Assembly: GCA_963763135.1 (NCBI GenBank)
Contig: CAVXNJ010000010.1
Span: forward strand, 186,001-250,000
Reading direction: 5' to 3'
Source: JANMZO01 sp963763135
GTDB taxonomy: Bacteria > Actinomycetota > Acidimicrobiia > Acidimicrobiales > JANYDT01
Length of the DNA: 64,000 nt
Of the stretch, positions 18,007 through 27,001 are shown piece after piece; positions within the stretch are counted from its first letter, which is position 1; each line of letters begins with the position of its first letter. Made by a program: the position numbers and the translations under genes. Below the pieces are notes generated by a model. The model had not been told where the DNA came from. It saw nothing but the letters and a program-made list of their open reading frames with translations, and ran no database searches.

Positions 18007-19485
18007 ATGAACGATCTCGCACGCCAAACCGCCGAACTCGATGCAGTAAGCCAGGCCGCTCTCGTGAAAAGTGGTGAGGTCAGCCCGGCTGAACTTGTCG
18101 CCGCAGCGATCAGCCGGATCGAGGCACTCGACGACGGACCCAACGGCATCAACGCTGTCATTCACCGACGATTCGAAAAGGCTCTGGCCGAAGCCAACGA
18201 TCCGAACCTTCCCGACGGGCCCTTCCGGGGCCTTCCCATGGCGATGAAGGACCTCTGGCCGGCTTCGGCCGGTGACCCGCTGCACCTCGGCAACATCGCC
18301 ATGAAGAACGCCGGGTACATTCACCCGCAGGATGCAAACATTACGCGCGCTTATCGTCGCGCCGGGATGGTCATCGTCGGTCGTACCAACACGCCCGAAT
18401 TCGGAGCAGTGGCGACGACAGAGCCGATCGCGTACGGGGCGACCCGCAACCCGTGGAACACAAACCACTCGCCCGGCGGATCGTCCGGTGGCGCAGCGGC
18501 GGCCGTTGCGTCGGGCATGCTCGCAGCAGCCAACGCCTCCGACGGCGGCGGCTCCATCCGCATTCCCGCAGCCGCATGTGGGCTCGTGGGGTTGAAGCCG
18601 TCGCGAGGTCGGATCTCGATGGGACCGCTCAGCGATGAATGGGGCGTCTCGGTTCAACACGTGGTGTCGGCGAGCGTGCGAGACACGGCAGCAATTCTCG
18701 ATATTTCAGCGGGCGCGCACCCAGGAGATGCGGTCGTCGCTCCACTTCCGTCACGACCGTTCGCGGCTGAAGTGGGCGCGCCCGTTGAGCCGTTGCGTAT
18801 CGGCTTGATGAGTCGTCCGCTCACCGGCCCCCACGACCCCGAATGCGAAGAGGCGGCACTGGCGGCGGCACGTTGGTTTGAGGCGAACGGACACGTCGTC
18901 GAGACCGCGTATCCGAGCGTGCTCGACTGGTGGACCCAGCAGTCGAGCGGGCTGTCGCAGTGGGCAGTGAACATCCGGAACAACATCGCCCGATTGGAAG
19001 CGTGGCTGGGTCGGGAGTTCAGCGAAGACGACGTCGAGCCCGCCACGTGGGGCCTGGCTCAGGCGGCCAACGGGTTCAGCGCTCTCGATCTTCAGCGGGC
19101 CCAGAACGACCAGGTACGTCTGCGGCGGGAGTCGGCGCAGTTCTGGGTACCGACGACCGACGGAGGCAGCGGCTTCGATCTTCTCCTGACCCCCACCATG
19201 GCCATCCTTCCCCCGCCCCTCGGTGAGCTCGTGGCCGCTCCGGGCGAACCGATGCGGGCACTTGTCGGCTCCGCTCCTATGGCGACGTTCACGAGCCCCT
19301 GGAACGCCACCGGTCAGCCCGCGATCTCGATACCGTTCGCCCAGAGTGCATCGGGCCTTCCCATCGGCATCCAGCTGGTCGGCGCCTACGCCCGCGAAGA
19401 TCTCCTGCTCCGGGTGGCCGCCGCGATGGAGGCCGACATCAGGTGGGGAACGCGTAGGGCGCCCGCGCACGCCGCCAACACCTGA
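18007..19485 (+). CDS. Amidase (amidase signature family)
   Basis: The 492-aa hydrolase of the amidase-signature family cleaves C-N amide bonds with a Ser-cisSer-Lys triad. The triad is visible as Lys81 in MAMKDLWP, the serines of GGSSGGAA (about 158-164) and the nucleophile Ser183 in DGGGSIRIPA. RTNTPEFGAVATTEP and LVGLKPSRGRIS are further signatures. The gene is predicted from ATG 18007. GTG codons at 17971 and 17989 are alternatives, and a GGAGAAAG lies at 17963-17970. No GatB or GatC is adjacent, so it is probably a catabolic amidase rather than GatA. The substrate is unknown. Confidence 0.87.
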   Translation: MNDLARQTAELDAVSQAALVKSGEVSPAELVAAAISRIEALDDGPNGINAVIHRRFEKALAEANDPNLPDGPFRGLPMAMKDLWPASAGDPLHLGNIAMKNAGYIHPQDANITRAYRRAGMVIVGRTNTPEFGAVATTEPIAYGATRNPWNTNHSPGGSSGGAAAAVASGMLAAANASDGGGSIRIPAAACGLVGLKPSRGRISMGPLSDEWGVSVQHVVSASVRDTAAILDISAGAHPGDAVVAPLPSRPFAAEVGAPVEPLRIGLMSRPLTGPHDPECEEAALAAARWFEANGHVVETAYPSVLDWWTQQSSGLSQWAVNIRNNIARLEAWLGREFSEDDVEPATWGLAQAANGFSALDLQRAQNDQVRLRRESAQFWVPTTDGGSGFDLLLTPTMAILPPPLGELVAAPGEPMRALVGSAPMATFTSPWNATGQPAISIPFAQSASGLPIGIQLVGAYAREDLLLRVAAAMEADIRWGTRRAPAHAANT

Positions 19486-19495
19486 CCCGTCGGAC

Positions 19496-19891
19496 TCAGC
19501 TGAGTGCGGCGACGATCCGTCGGGCCAGGTCGTTGGCCGCGATCTCGGCTTCGGGAAGCAGCTCGTTCAATGCGACGAGCAGCTCGCGTCGAAGTTCGGG
19601 GTGGGTGATGCGCGAAGCAATGTCGGCCAGCAGAACATTCTCCGCATCAGTTGTGCCGATCGCGGACCGAACCTTGGCTATGGCGATGCGGTGATACGTC
19701 TCGTAGGAAAACGTCGCGGTATCCCAACCATGGGCATCGGTGAACGCCTCGATCGCTTCCTGCTCGCTGATCTTCACCATCTTGTCGGCGAACTCGGCAA
19801 ACACCAGGAGCTCAACGGCGGCCTCATGCTCGGCCTGATCGGCGACGTGAGCGCCGAGCCGTGACGCCTGCCCGTGGAATGGATTGTTCAT
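19496..19891 (-). CDS. Small helical protein, possibly TerB-like
   Basis: The 131-aa acidic, nearly all-helical cytoplasmic protein has segments AAVELLVFAEFADKMVKISEQEAIEAF and LLADIASRITHPELRRELLVALNELL that recall TerB-like helical folds, which place acidic residues between helices. I do not see the full metal-binding pattern, so this is a weak suggestion. It converges on the amidase gene with only 10 bases between stops. A perfect palindrome ACTCAGCTGAGT spans 19494-19505 at its 3' end. Confidence 0.6.
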   Translation of the reverse strand: MNNPFHGQASRLGAHVADQAEHEAAVELLVFAEFADKMVKISEQEAIEAFTDAHGWDTATFSYETYHRIAIAKVRSAIGTTDAENVLLADIASRITHPELRRELLVALNELLPEAEIAANDLARRIVAALS

Positions 19892-19984
19892 GCCGCCATC
19901 TCAGCAGAGATCCGACGGGTCCGAAACACGAGTAGAACCGGCACGCTCAGGTTCCGACCCATCGTCCCGGTCGGCATCAGGTGA

Positions 19985-20815
19985 CTAGGCCTTCGGGGCG
20001 ATGGCGTCGCCGGGGAGCGGGCGGTCGGCGTAGAGCGCGGTCTGGAAACGCCGCATACCGCCAAGCCACCGATCGACGTCGGTCGCCTTGCGTTCCATAT
20101 AGGTCGCAACTTCGGGGTGGGGCAGTACGTGGAATTTCTCCGCACGGATCGCGTCGATGCAATCCTGGGCAACATCGGCGGCGGTCTTGACCCCATCTCC
20201 TGCGGCTACTCCCCCGGCCATGCCGTTGCGACGCTCGGCGTCGGGGCTGTTCGCCATGATGTTCGTTTCGACCGCCTGCGGGCACAGCACCGACACGCGG
20301 ATGCCCTGGTGGTGGTGCGTCACCGAGAGCCACTCGGCGAGGCCCACGGCGGCGTGTTTGGTCACGGAGTATGCCAATGAGCCGATCTGCGTGAGCAGGC
20401 CCGCGGCCGATGCGGTGTTCAGGAGATAGCCGCCCCCGTTCGCGATCATCGACGGAATCACCGCGCGTGCGGCGTAGATGTGGGCCATCACGTGGACATC
20501 CCACATCTGCTCGATGCGCTCGTTGGTGTCTTCGAGCCCACCGATGGTCACGTATCCCGCATTCGACACGAACAGATCGATCGGACCGTGCGCGGCCAGC
20601 GTGTCCTCGACCAGTTTCTGGATTCCGGCCTCGTTGCTCACGTCGAGGCCCACGCCCGTACCACCGATCTCGGCGGCCACCCGCTTGGCCTGTGCTTCGT
20701 TCAGGTCGACGACTACGACGTGCCGGGCTCCTTCACGGTGGGCCGCCTTGGCCAGGGCTTCGCCGATTCCTGAACCCGCACCGGTGATTACTACGACTCG
20801 ATCTTTCAGTTCCAT
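19985..20815 (-). CDS. Short-chain dehydrogenase/reductase (SDR)
   Basis: The 276-aa classical SDR has the cofactor motif TGAGSGIG at residues 11-18. VVVVDLNE (residues 33-40), with Asp after the second strand, suggests NAD(H). The NAG motif lies in FVSNAGYV and the catalytic Ser in NTASAAG. Tyr149 and Lys153 form YSVTK. The C-terminus contains VSVLCPQAVETNIM, normal for the family. The start is the ATG at 20815, and the 125-residue upstream extension covers a divergent promoter and is rejected. The oxidised alcohol or keto substrate is unknown. Confidence 0.87.
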   Translation of the reverse strand: MELKDRVVVITGAGSGIGEALAKAAHREGARHVVVVDLNEAQAKRVAAEIGGTGVGLDVSNEAGIQKLVEDTLAAHGPIDLFVSNAGYVTIGGLEDTNERIEQMWDVHVMAHIYAARAVIPSMIANGGGYLLNTASAAGLLTQIGSLAYSVTKHAAVGLAEWLSVTHHHQGIRVSVLCPQAVETNIMANSPDAERRNGMAGGVAAGDGVKTAADVAQDCIDAIRAEKFHVLPHPEVATYMERKATDVDRWLGGMRRFQTALYADRPLPGDAIAPKA

Positions 20816-20956
20816 GCGCCCGACACTACGACGCCCTACATTTCGAAGCCACCCGCGACCGTCGATGCGATCGTTGTTCGCGCCGGCGACAACGAACATC
20901 CGGGCCTTGGCTTCGCTGCCGGGCCGATTCTTCGAATCGCCGCTAAGGTCGATCGG

Positions 20957-21454
20957 GTGACGGATACGAACCACGGCCACCCCGGCGATTCCCGAGACCA
21001 ATTCCTGACACGGGTAGTCGCGCTCGCGGCGGAAGCCCGGGCCGAGGGTGACCATCCCTTCGGTGCGCTGCTCGTGATCAACGGTGAAGTGGTCGCTGAA
21101 GCGAAGAACCGTGTCAACACCGATTCCGACCTCACCGCCCACGCCGAATCCATGCTCGTGCGAAACCTGGAGCGCGAAGGGCGCCTGCATCTGCTGAAGG
21201 AGGGGGTGTTCTACGCCTCATGCGAGCCCTGCCCGATGTGCGTCGGAGCAATGTTCTGGGCGGGTGTGCGCAACGTCGTTTACGGGCTTTCCGCCGCTCG
21301 ACTCACCGACCTCGCGACTCCCACCGGTCAGGACCCCTTCGGATTCACGATCACCGCCCCTGAGTTGGGCGCCGCCGCGTCACCACCGATGACGTTTGTC
21401 GGCCCAAGCCGGGAAGACGACGCCGCCGTTCCCCACGAGGGTTTCTGGAGGTAG
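20957..21454 (+). CDS. Cytidine/deoxycytidylate deaminase family zinc hydrolase (guanine deaminase/TadA-like)
   Basis: The 165-aa zinc deaminase has the metal and proton-shuttle motif HAES (in DLTAHAESMLVRN) and the cysteines in SCEPCPMCVGAMFWAG. It begins with the usual HPFGALLV strand. The tail after GLSAARLTDLA differs from tRNA adenosine deaminase and looks more like nucleoside or guanine deaminases. The base or nucleoside substrate cannot be fixed. GTG 20957 is preceded by AAGG. The gene is divergent from the SDR gene. Confidence 0.8.
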   Translation: MTDTNHGHPGDSRDQFLTRVVALAAEARAEGDHPFGALLVINGEVVAEAKNRVNTDSDLTAHAESMLVRNLEREGRLHLLKEGVFYASCEPCPMCVGAMFWAGVRNVVYGLSAARLTDLATPTGQDPFGFTITAPELGAAASPPMTFVGPSREDDAAVPHEGFWR

Positions 21455-21490
21455 TTTGAGCCGGGGTTGGACCCGACCGGGCGTGTCGAC

Positions 21491-22111
21491 TCAGCTGCGG
21501 GGCTTGTAGGCCTGCGCAACCGTGTACCAGCTCACGGGTTTCGGACCCTTCACGAATCGGGCTTCCTGGCTGTCGATGACGAACCCGGCCGAGGTAGCGA
21601 GTGCGGGGGCGTCTCGGGTCAGATGACACCCACCGAACATGACCTTCTGAACCGGTTCGAACCGCTTCTGGCTCCGAGCCACCTTGGCATCCGGCGCCAG
21701 GCCGTGCTCCAGGAAATTGAAGACCCCACCGGGCTTCAAGACCCGGTAGATCTCGCTCAATGCCACCCGAGCGTCGGGCACCGTGCAGAGCGTGAACGTC
21801 GAGAGCGCGCTGTCTACCGATTCGTCTTCAAGCGGTAGCGACTGTCCGTCGAGACCGACGTGTTCAACAGCAATCGTGCTCTTCGCAATCCGGTCGGCCG
21901 CCAACTTCGAACCGCCGGAGGCCGGTTCAACGGCCAGTACCTTGGTGACCGCAGCTGGATAGACCGGAAGGTTCAGGCCGGATCCGAAGCCGATTTCCAC
22001 CACCGTGCCACTCAGTCCGACGACGGCTTTACGTCGCCACACCGTAACGTCTTCGTTGCGAAGCGCCATGTCGACAATACGCGGAAGCAGCTGATCGGTG
22101 TACCAACCCAT
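21491..22111 (-). CDS. Class I SAM-dependent methyltransferase (type 11)
   Basis: The 206-aa methyltransferase has motif I VVEIGFGSGLNLPVYP (residues 37-52), an acidic loop at AVEPA, and LPLEDESVDSALSTFTLCTVPD in the motif IV region, then IYRVLKPGGVFNFLEHG. The segment HGLAPDAKVARSQKRFEPVQKVMFGGCHLTRD is typical of METTL7-like small-molecule or lipid methyltransferases. The start is ATG at 22111. It lies downstream of the double CoA-transferase, 48 bases away but in reverse order of transcription. The substrate is unknown. Confidence 0.8.
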   Translation of the reverse strand: MGWYTDQLLPRIVDMALRNEDVTVWRRKAVVGLSGTVVEIGFGSGLNLPVYPAAVTKVLAVEPASGGSKLAADRIAKSTIAVEHVGLDGQSLPLEDESVDSALSTFTLCTVPDARVALSEIYRVLKPGGVFNFLEHGLAPDAKVARSQKRFEPVQKVMFGGCHLTRDAPALATSAGFVIDSQEARFVKGPKPVSWYTVAQAYKPRS

Positions 22112-22159
22112 CGGTCGACTCTACCGTGTCGGCAACGATTTGCGCTGGGCGACCGCCGT

Positions 22160-24550
22160 TCAGCCGACGGTTGGATTGAGCGGCCGGTCGGCCACGATGT
22201 TCTTGGCTTCGAGTTCGGCGATCTCGGCGTCGGTGAAGCCGAGAAGACCCTGAAGGATCTCGCGGTTGTGTTCCCCGAAGAGCGGCGAGTGCAGGCGGGG
22301 CGCGGGGTTGGCATCGGCGAATCGCCATGTCACACCGCTCTGTCGGTACGTGTGCATCTTCGGGTGAAAGAGCTCGTGCCAGTATCCGCGAGCGACGAGG
22401 TGCGGATCGTCGAGGAGCGTGCGGGTGTCGCGCAGTTCAATTGCCGGCAATCCGGCGGAGATCAGAGCGGAGGCCGGATCGCTCGGAGCATCGGGAGAGG
22501 TGATCCAAGCTTCGATGGCGGCGTCGATCTCGTCGTGACGCGCGTGCCGGTCGCCGACCGACAGATCTGACCAGTCGGATCGATTCATATGTTCGCATAG
22601 CACTCGCCATTCCGCATCGTTACGGACACTGAGGACCAGCCAGCGCTCCTCTCCGGGAAGCGCGTAGCACCCCTGAGGCGCCATGCGAGCGTCGCGATTG
22701 CCCCGGTGCACCGGGGCCGAACCGTCAGCTGCGTCGACGAAGGAGTCGCCGATGAGAACTGCCGCCGTCTCCCGCTGAGCAAGGTCGATGTGGAGACCTT
22801 CACCCGTTGCGGAACGACGGGTCAGCGCGAGCCCGATCGCGGATACGGCGAACGTTCCCGCCACCGGGTCTCCGTAGGAGATGCCTGTCTTGAACGGCTC
22901 GCCGTCGCCGTAGCCCGTGAGCGAGCAAAGGCCCGAGAGTGTCTCGATGACCGGACCGAAACCGACAAAGGCGGCATCGGCACCGACTTTTCCGAACGCG
23001 GCCATGCTCACCAGAATGATGTCGGGCTTGTGGGAGCGAAGCACGTCGTAACCGAGACCGAGATTGTCGAGCACATCCGAGCGGTAGTTCTCGATCACGA
23101 CATCGCAATGTTCGACGAGCTTCAGCAGTGCGGCGCGCCCTTCCGGTTGGGCGAGATCGAGGGTGAGCGATCGCTTCTCACGGTTGTAACCATCGAAGTA
23201 GAACGCGCTGTTCCACGGATCCTCAATGCCTGGCTGATCGATAAGCGTACGTATGTTGTCCCACGCCGAAGGTGATTCGACCTTGATCACATCGGCGCCC
23301 ATCTCACCCAAGCGCATGGTCGCGAACGGTCCCGCCCACATCATCGTGAGATCGAGCACGCGGATTCCGTCGAGGGGAAGTTTCGGAGCCGCGGTTGTCG
23401 TGGCATCGGCGAGGGTTGTCGCTAGAGCAGAGCCTGTCGATGGAGCAGAGCCTGTCGATGAAGCGGAAGCATCGGCGGCCTTGGGTGCCGAGTCCCACGG
23501 GAATCCGGGATACGGCCGTCCGGGAATGCGAAGCGTGCCGCCCTCAGCCGGAACCTCGTCCCAGAATCCACGGTCGGCGGGCGTTACTCCCGCCATCACG
23601 TCGGCTGGAGTCATCACGACACCGAACGGCACACGCGACTTCACTGACAACTCGCGGATCTCCGCCATCGTGAGCCCGGCGAAGAATACGTACATCTTGG
23701 CCGTCAGCTCCTCTTCGTTCTCCTGAACGAGACGCTGCAGCGGGTCGGCAAAGCGAGGCTCGGCCAGCTCGGGATCGTCCATCAACGCAAAGAGTGCGGG
23801 GACCTGCCGAGCCAGGGCGAACACGCCGGCCCAACCGTCGAGACACGGGTACGTGCTCCACGTGGCCCGGGTGTGGTTGCCCAGTCGGGTCATCGCCGGC
23901 GTGTCGAGATACGACGTCATCGGCCCGTAGTACTCCAACATGCCCGCCGCGCATTCCTGCATCGAGATGTCGACAAGGTCACCGCGCCCGTGGCTCAGTC
24001 GCCCGAACCACGCCATTGTGGCGGCAGCGAACCCGTTGGCGCCTCCAAGGGCGTAGGCGTGGTTTCCGCCGGTGAGCAACGGCGTACGGTCGAAATCGCC
24101 GGTGAGCGACATGATGCCGCCCGCTGCGAACGACACGGCATTCGTCGACGGATTGTCGGCCGCCGGTCCGGTCAAACCGAACGGCGTCACCGACACGATG
24201 ACCAGGTCCGGTCGAGCGGCCCGGAGTTCCGCGAAATCGAGACCGATCGCCGCCAGCTCGAACGGCTGACGATCGGAGACGATCATGTTGAAGACTGGAT
24301 CGTGCGCCCGTCGGACCAGATCGGCGCAGGTTCCCGACTCGAGCGCGAGTCCGCTGAGGAAGGCCGTGCGTTGCGAAGGCGACAGCACCAGCGGCCGTTG
24401 ATAATCGTTCAACTCGAATCGCGTGACGTGAGCCCCGTAGCCGTGAAGAAACCGAGCGGTCATGGCCGAGGCCACTCCCCCGCCAAGCTCGAGCACCTTT
24501 ATGTCGTCGAATACCGGATCGTTCCCCATCGAGGCGGCAGCTTCGCGCAT
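22160..24550 (-). CDS. CaiB/BaiF CoA-transferase, tandem double-domain protein
   Basis: The 796-aa protein is made of two type III CoA-transferase domains. The first spans residues about 12-365 (DDIKVLELGGGVASAMTA, ending GFWDEVPAEGG). A Ser/Thr/Ala linker lies at about 365-395. The second spans about 397-796 (GIRVLDLTMMWAGPFATMRL, GADVIKVESPSAWDN, YNREKRSLTLDL). Single-domain enzymes of this family form interlocked dimers, and the fusion presumably makes the dimer in one chain. The linker contains a perfect 18-bp tandem repeat (23425-23460). AGGGG precedes the ATG at 24550. It moves CoA between carboxylic acids, and the acid is unknown. Confidence 0.88.
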   Translation of the reverse strand: MREAAASMGNDPVFDDIKVLELGGGVASAMTARFLHGYGAHVTRFELNDYQRPLVLSPSQRTAFLSGLALESGTCADLVRRAHDPVFNMIVSDRQPFELAAIGLDFAELRAARPDLVIVSVTPFGLTGPAADNPSTNAVSFAAGGIMSLTGDFDRTPLLTGGNHAYALGGANGFAAATMAWFGRLSHGRGDLVDISMQECAAGMLEYYGPMTSYLDTPAMTRLGNHTRATWSTYPCLDGWAGVFALARQVPALFALMDDPELAEPRFADPLQRLVQENEEELTAKMYVFFAGLTMAEIRELSVKSRVPFGVVMTPADVMAGVTPADRGFWDEVPAEGGTLRIPGRPYPGFPWDSAPKAADASASSTGSAPSTGSALATTLADATTTAAPKLPLDGIRVLDLTMMWAGPFATMRLGEMGADVIKVESPSAWDNIRTLIDQPGIEDPWNSAFYFDGYNREKRSLTLDLAQPEGRAALLKLVEHCDVVIENYRSDVLDNLGLGYDVLRSHKPDIILVSMAAFGKVGADAAFVGFGPVIETLSGLCSLTGYGDGEPFKTGISYGDPVAGTFAVSAIGLALTRRSATGEGLHIDLAQRETAAVLIGDSFVDAADGSAPVHRGNRDARMAPQGCYALPGEERWLVLSVRNDAEWRVLCEHMNRSDWSDLSVGDRHARHDEIDAAIEAWITSPDAPSDPASALISAGLPAIELRDTRTLLDDPHLVARGYWHELFHPKMHTYRQSGVTWRFADANPAPRLHSPLFGEHNREILQGLLGFTDAEIAELEAKNIVADRPLNPTVG
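23425..23460. repeat. 18-bp tandem repeat in CoA-transferase linker
   Basis: GAGCAGAGCCTGTCGATG is repeated twice without change, adding a six-residue Ser-Thr-Gly-Ser-Ala unit to the interdomain linker of the double CoA-transferase. The phase is preserved. Confidence 0.9.
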
Positions 24551-24608
24551 CGCGGCCCCTAAAGCGAGCCGAAGGCCGGCTATCTCGGTTTACGACTTCG
24601 GCATCGGG

Positions 24609-25076
24609 CTACAGGTCGAGACGGTAGCCCTGTTCCTCTTCGAGCCAACCGCGGGTCAGACCGCTCTGCACCTGCGGAACGTCGGGGAGAGCCCTGGCCA
24701 CGTCCCAGACCGAGACGGGGATGAACCCGAAGCGTTGCCAATAGGGTCCTGCGTGGGAACTGAAGAGGTACAACTGACGGTCGCCCCGTTCCCTCGCATG
24801 GTCGATCGCGGTCGACGTGAGGCTCACGCCGATTCCACGACCGCGGTGGTCGGGCACAACCGCGGCACTGCGCAGCAGGCTTGCTCCCTCGCCGTGTTCG
24901 AGACCCAGGCACGCCACCACGTCGTCGGCCGCAAGAGCCAGCCAGTAGGTGCAGGTTTCCAGCGTGGCTGTGATTCGGGCCCGGACGGTGCTCAGACCGG
25001 TCAACAGCAGCAGATCGAAGATGGCCGACAGGTCAGCGTCACCCTCCGCCGTTCGGATCACGTACCCGTCGGTCAT
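24609..25076 (-). CDS. GNAT family N-acetyltransferase
   Basis: The 155-aa acetyltransferase binds acetyl-CoA through AAVVPDHRGRGIGVSL (residues 72-87), the R/Q-x-x-G-x-G/A loop of GNAT enzymes. YWQRFGFIPVSVWDVA near the C-terminus forms the substrate side. The fold is short, as in ArsN-like and other small GNATs, but no specific substrate can be named. The gene follows a DUF427 gene with a 17-base gap on the same strand, so the two are probably co-transcribed. Confidence 0.82.
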   Translation of the reverse strand: MTDGYVIRTAEGDADLSAIFDLLLLTGLSTVRARITATLETCTYWLALAADDVVACLGLEHGEGASLLRSAAVVPDHRGRGIGVSLTSTAIDHARERGDRQLYLFSSHAGPYWQRFGFIPVSVWDVARALPDVPQVQSGLTRGWLEEEQGYRLDL

Positions 25077-25093
25077 CTACGTCGGTGTCCCGC

Positions 25094-25741
25094 TCAAGCG
25101 AACTGGGTCTTCGGTCGCGAGAGCATCTCGCCGTCGACCTCGATGTCGACCTTCTCGTTGTAGAAGCAAACAAGACCCGCAATCTTGGCGGCTTCCGGAA
25201 TGGGGTCGCGGTAACCCCACACGAGATCCTTGTGGTTCGCGCCGTTCACGTCGACCGACCAATATTCCGCAGTTCCCTTGTAGGGGCAGACACTCGACGT
25301 GTCGGTAGCCGTGAGCAGATCCATTCGGACGTCGAGCTTCGGGAGGTAGTAGCGCACGGGAAGGTTCGTTTCGAACAACAGCCGCGGGCTCGTGGAATCG
25401 GCGACAACCTGTCCGTCGACGAAGACCCGCACGCGACGGCTCGAGTGCAGCGCATCGACTCGGTGGTAGGGATCGCGCGGATGCTTGAACACCTCTTCGT
25501 CTTCCTCAAACCAGGCGTCGACGCCGTTCCAGTCGATGCGGGAGTATCCGTTGATTCCTCGGCCCTCCGATATTGCCGACGCCGGTATGACGTCACGGTT
25601 GATCGACGCGTTCGGAACGTACCAGGCCGGGTAGTACGGGATGTCCCACACGTAGAGCGCTTCGGTGGTGTCGACACCCACGACCCCACCGTGAACAGCG
25701 CGTACTCGGCGGGGGCACGGTTCTTGGTGTCCGATTTCCAT
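25094..25741 (-). CDS. DUF427 domain protein
   Basis: The 215-aa cytoplasmic protein contains DUF427. The diagnostic segment is RVRVFVDGQVVADSTSPRLLFETNLPVRYYLPKLDVRMDLL, then CPYKGTAEYWSV and a C-terminal strand with FYNEKVDIEVDGE. DUF427 is a small beta-tent-like domain common in actinobacteria, of unknown biochemical function. The N-terminal ~75 residues seem to hold a second, more diverged copy (TTEALYVWDIPYYPAWYVP). It is the first gene of a two-gene unit with the GNAT gene downstream. Confidence 0.85.
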   Translation of the reverse strand: MEIGHQEPCPRRVRAVHGGVVGVDTTEALYVWDIPYYPAWYVPNASINRDVIPASAISEGRGINGYSRIDWNGVDAWFEEDEEVFKHPRDPYHRVDALHSSRRVRVFVDGQVVADSTSPRLLFETNLPVRYYLPKLDVRMDLLTATDTSSVCPYKGTAEYWSVDVNGANHKDLVWGYRDPIPEAAKIAGLVCFYNEKVDIEVDGEMLSRPKTQFA

Positions 25742-25784
25742 GGAAGCAGTCTGTCGGAGTCTCGTCTCTTAGGCGAGCGGAATC

Positions 25785-26909
25785 TCAGCCCGCCGCCGTT
25801 GCGGAGGCCACATCGAGTGCGTCCGACAGGTCATTCCAGATGTCTTCGACGTCTTCGATGCCGACGCTGAAACGCAGCAGACCGGGGTCGACATGCGAAT
25901 CTCCGGCGTACTTGTGGCGACGCTCGATCGTCGATTCCACGCCGCCGAGGCTGGTGGCCGGGACGAGAAGCTGCACGGATGCACACACGGCATCGGCCAC
26001 CCGTGCCCCGCCCTTCACAATGATCGCCATCATCGGCCCGATTTGGCGAACCGAGCTGACGGCGGGATGGTTAGCCAATCGACCAGCCAGATCCGCAGCA
26101 GAGCGCGACGACGCTTCGTAGCGCAATGGCAGCGTGCGTAAACCTCGGAGCGCAAGAAACGCCTCCAGTGCACCGGGCGTCGCGCCAACGTAGGTGCGGG
26201 CTTTGAAGAGTTTCTCGTACAGGCTGCCATCGTTCGTCACCACGACACCCAAAAGCAAATCACTATGTCCACCTATGAATTTGGTGGCTGAATGCAACAC
26301 CGCCGTGGCGCCCAGTTGCAGCGGAAGTTGACCGATCGGCGTGGCGAAGGTCGAGTCGACGACGGTCGGGATTCCGCGCTTGGTCATTTCGGTGCAGATC
26401 AGCTCGAGTTCGGCCACGTCGAGCGTGGGATTCGTGGGTGATTCCAACCACACCAGGTCGGCACCGTCCGATGCTGCAATCACCGCTGCGGTGTCGGTCA
26501 CGTCAACCGATCGAATCTCGAGATGCCCGGCTTTCACGAGATCATCGACAAGAACCCGAACTCCCATGTAGCTCACCGATGGGAGGACCATGACACGCGG
26601 CATCATCGCGTGGAGCAGGCCCGACGCTGCGGCCATTCCGCTGGCGAACGAGACCGCGTTTCCGCCTTCGAGGAGACCTATGGCCTGCTCGAAGGCGATC
26701 CAGCCCTCAGTGCCATGTGTACGCGAATACTCGCCACCTTCGCGGAAGTTCGACGCCAGAACAATCGGCACATTCAACGGCGAACCCGGACCGTGCGGTC
26801 GACCGGCGGCAACGGCAAGCGTCTTGGCCGACCATGCGGGAAGGCCGGGATCCGCGGGCTTCGGCGGCCAGGGTGGAAGGGCCGATGTGGATTCGTCAGC
26901 GACAGACAT
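25785..26909 (-). CDS. Cys/Met metabolism PLP-dependent enzyme (cystathionine gamma-synthase-like)
   Basis: The 374-aa fold-type I PLP enzyme has the cofactor lysine in HSATKFIGGHSDLLLG. The usual motifs YSRTHGTEGWIAFEQAI, VSFASGMAA and VWLESPTNPTLDV precede it. The C-terminal half has SLGGVESTIERRH and DPGLLRFSVGIEDVEDIW. It should act in cystathionine gamma-synthase or lyase-type chemistry on homoserine esters, cysteine or methionine. Sequence alone cannot distinguish synthase from lyase. The gene stands alone and its upstream neighbour ends 92 bases away. Confidence 0.87.
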   Translation of the reverse strand: MSVADESTSALPPWPPKPADPGLPAWSAKTLAVAAGRPHGPGSPLNVPIVLASNFREGGEYSRTHGTEGWIAFEQAIGLLEGGNAVSFASGMAAASGLLHAMMPRVMVLPSVSYMGVRVLVDDLVKAGHLEIRSVDVTDTAAVIAASDGADLVWLESPTNPTLDVAELELICTEMTKRGIPTVVDSTFATPIGQLPLQLGATAVLHSATKFIGGHSDLLLGVVVTNDGSLYEKLFKARTYVGATPGALEAFLALRGLRTLPLRYEASSRSAADLAGRLANHPAVSSVRQIGPMMAIIVKGGARVADAVCASVQLLVPATSLGGVESTIERRHKYAGDSHVDPGLLRFSVGIEDVEDIWNDLSDALDVASATAAG

Positions 26910-27001
26910 GGGCTCCGACGATAGCGGGGCTGCTCCGTCCTTCGTTTATGTCCACGCTTCGACACGTATGCGATGCAAAACGTGGAAATAAGCGCAGATT
27001 C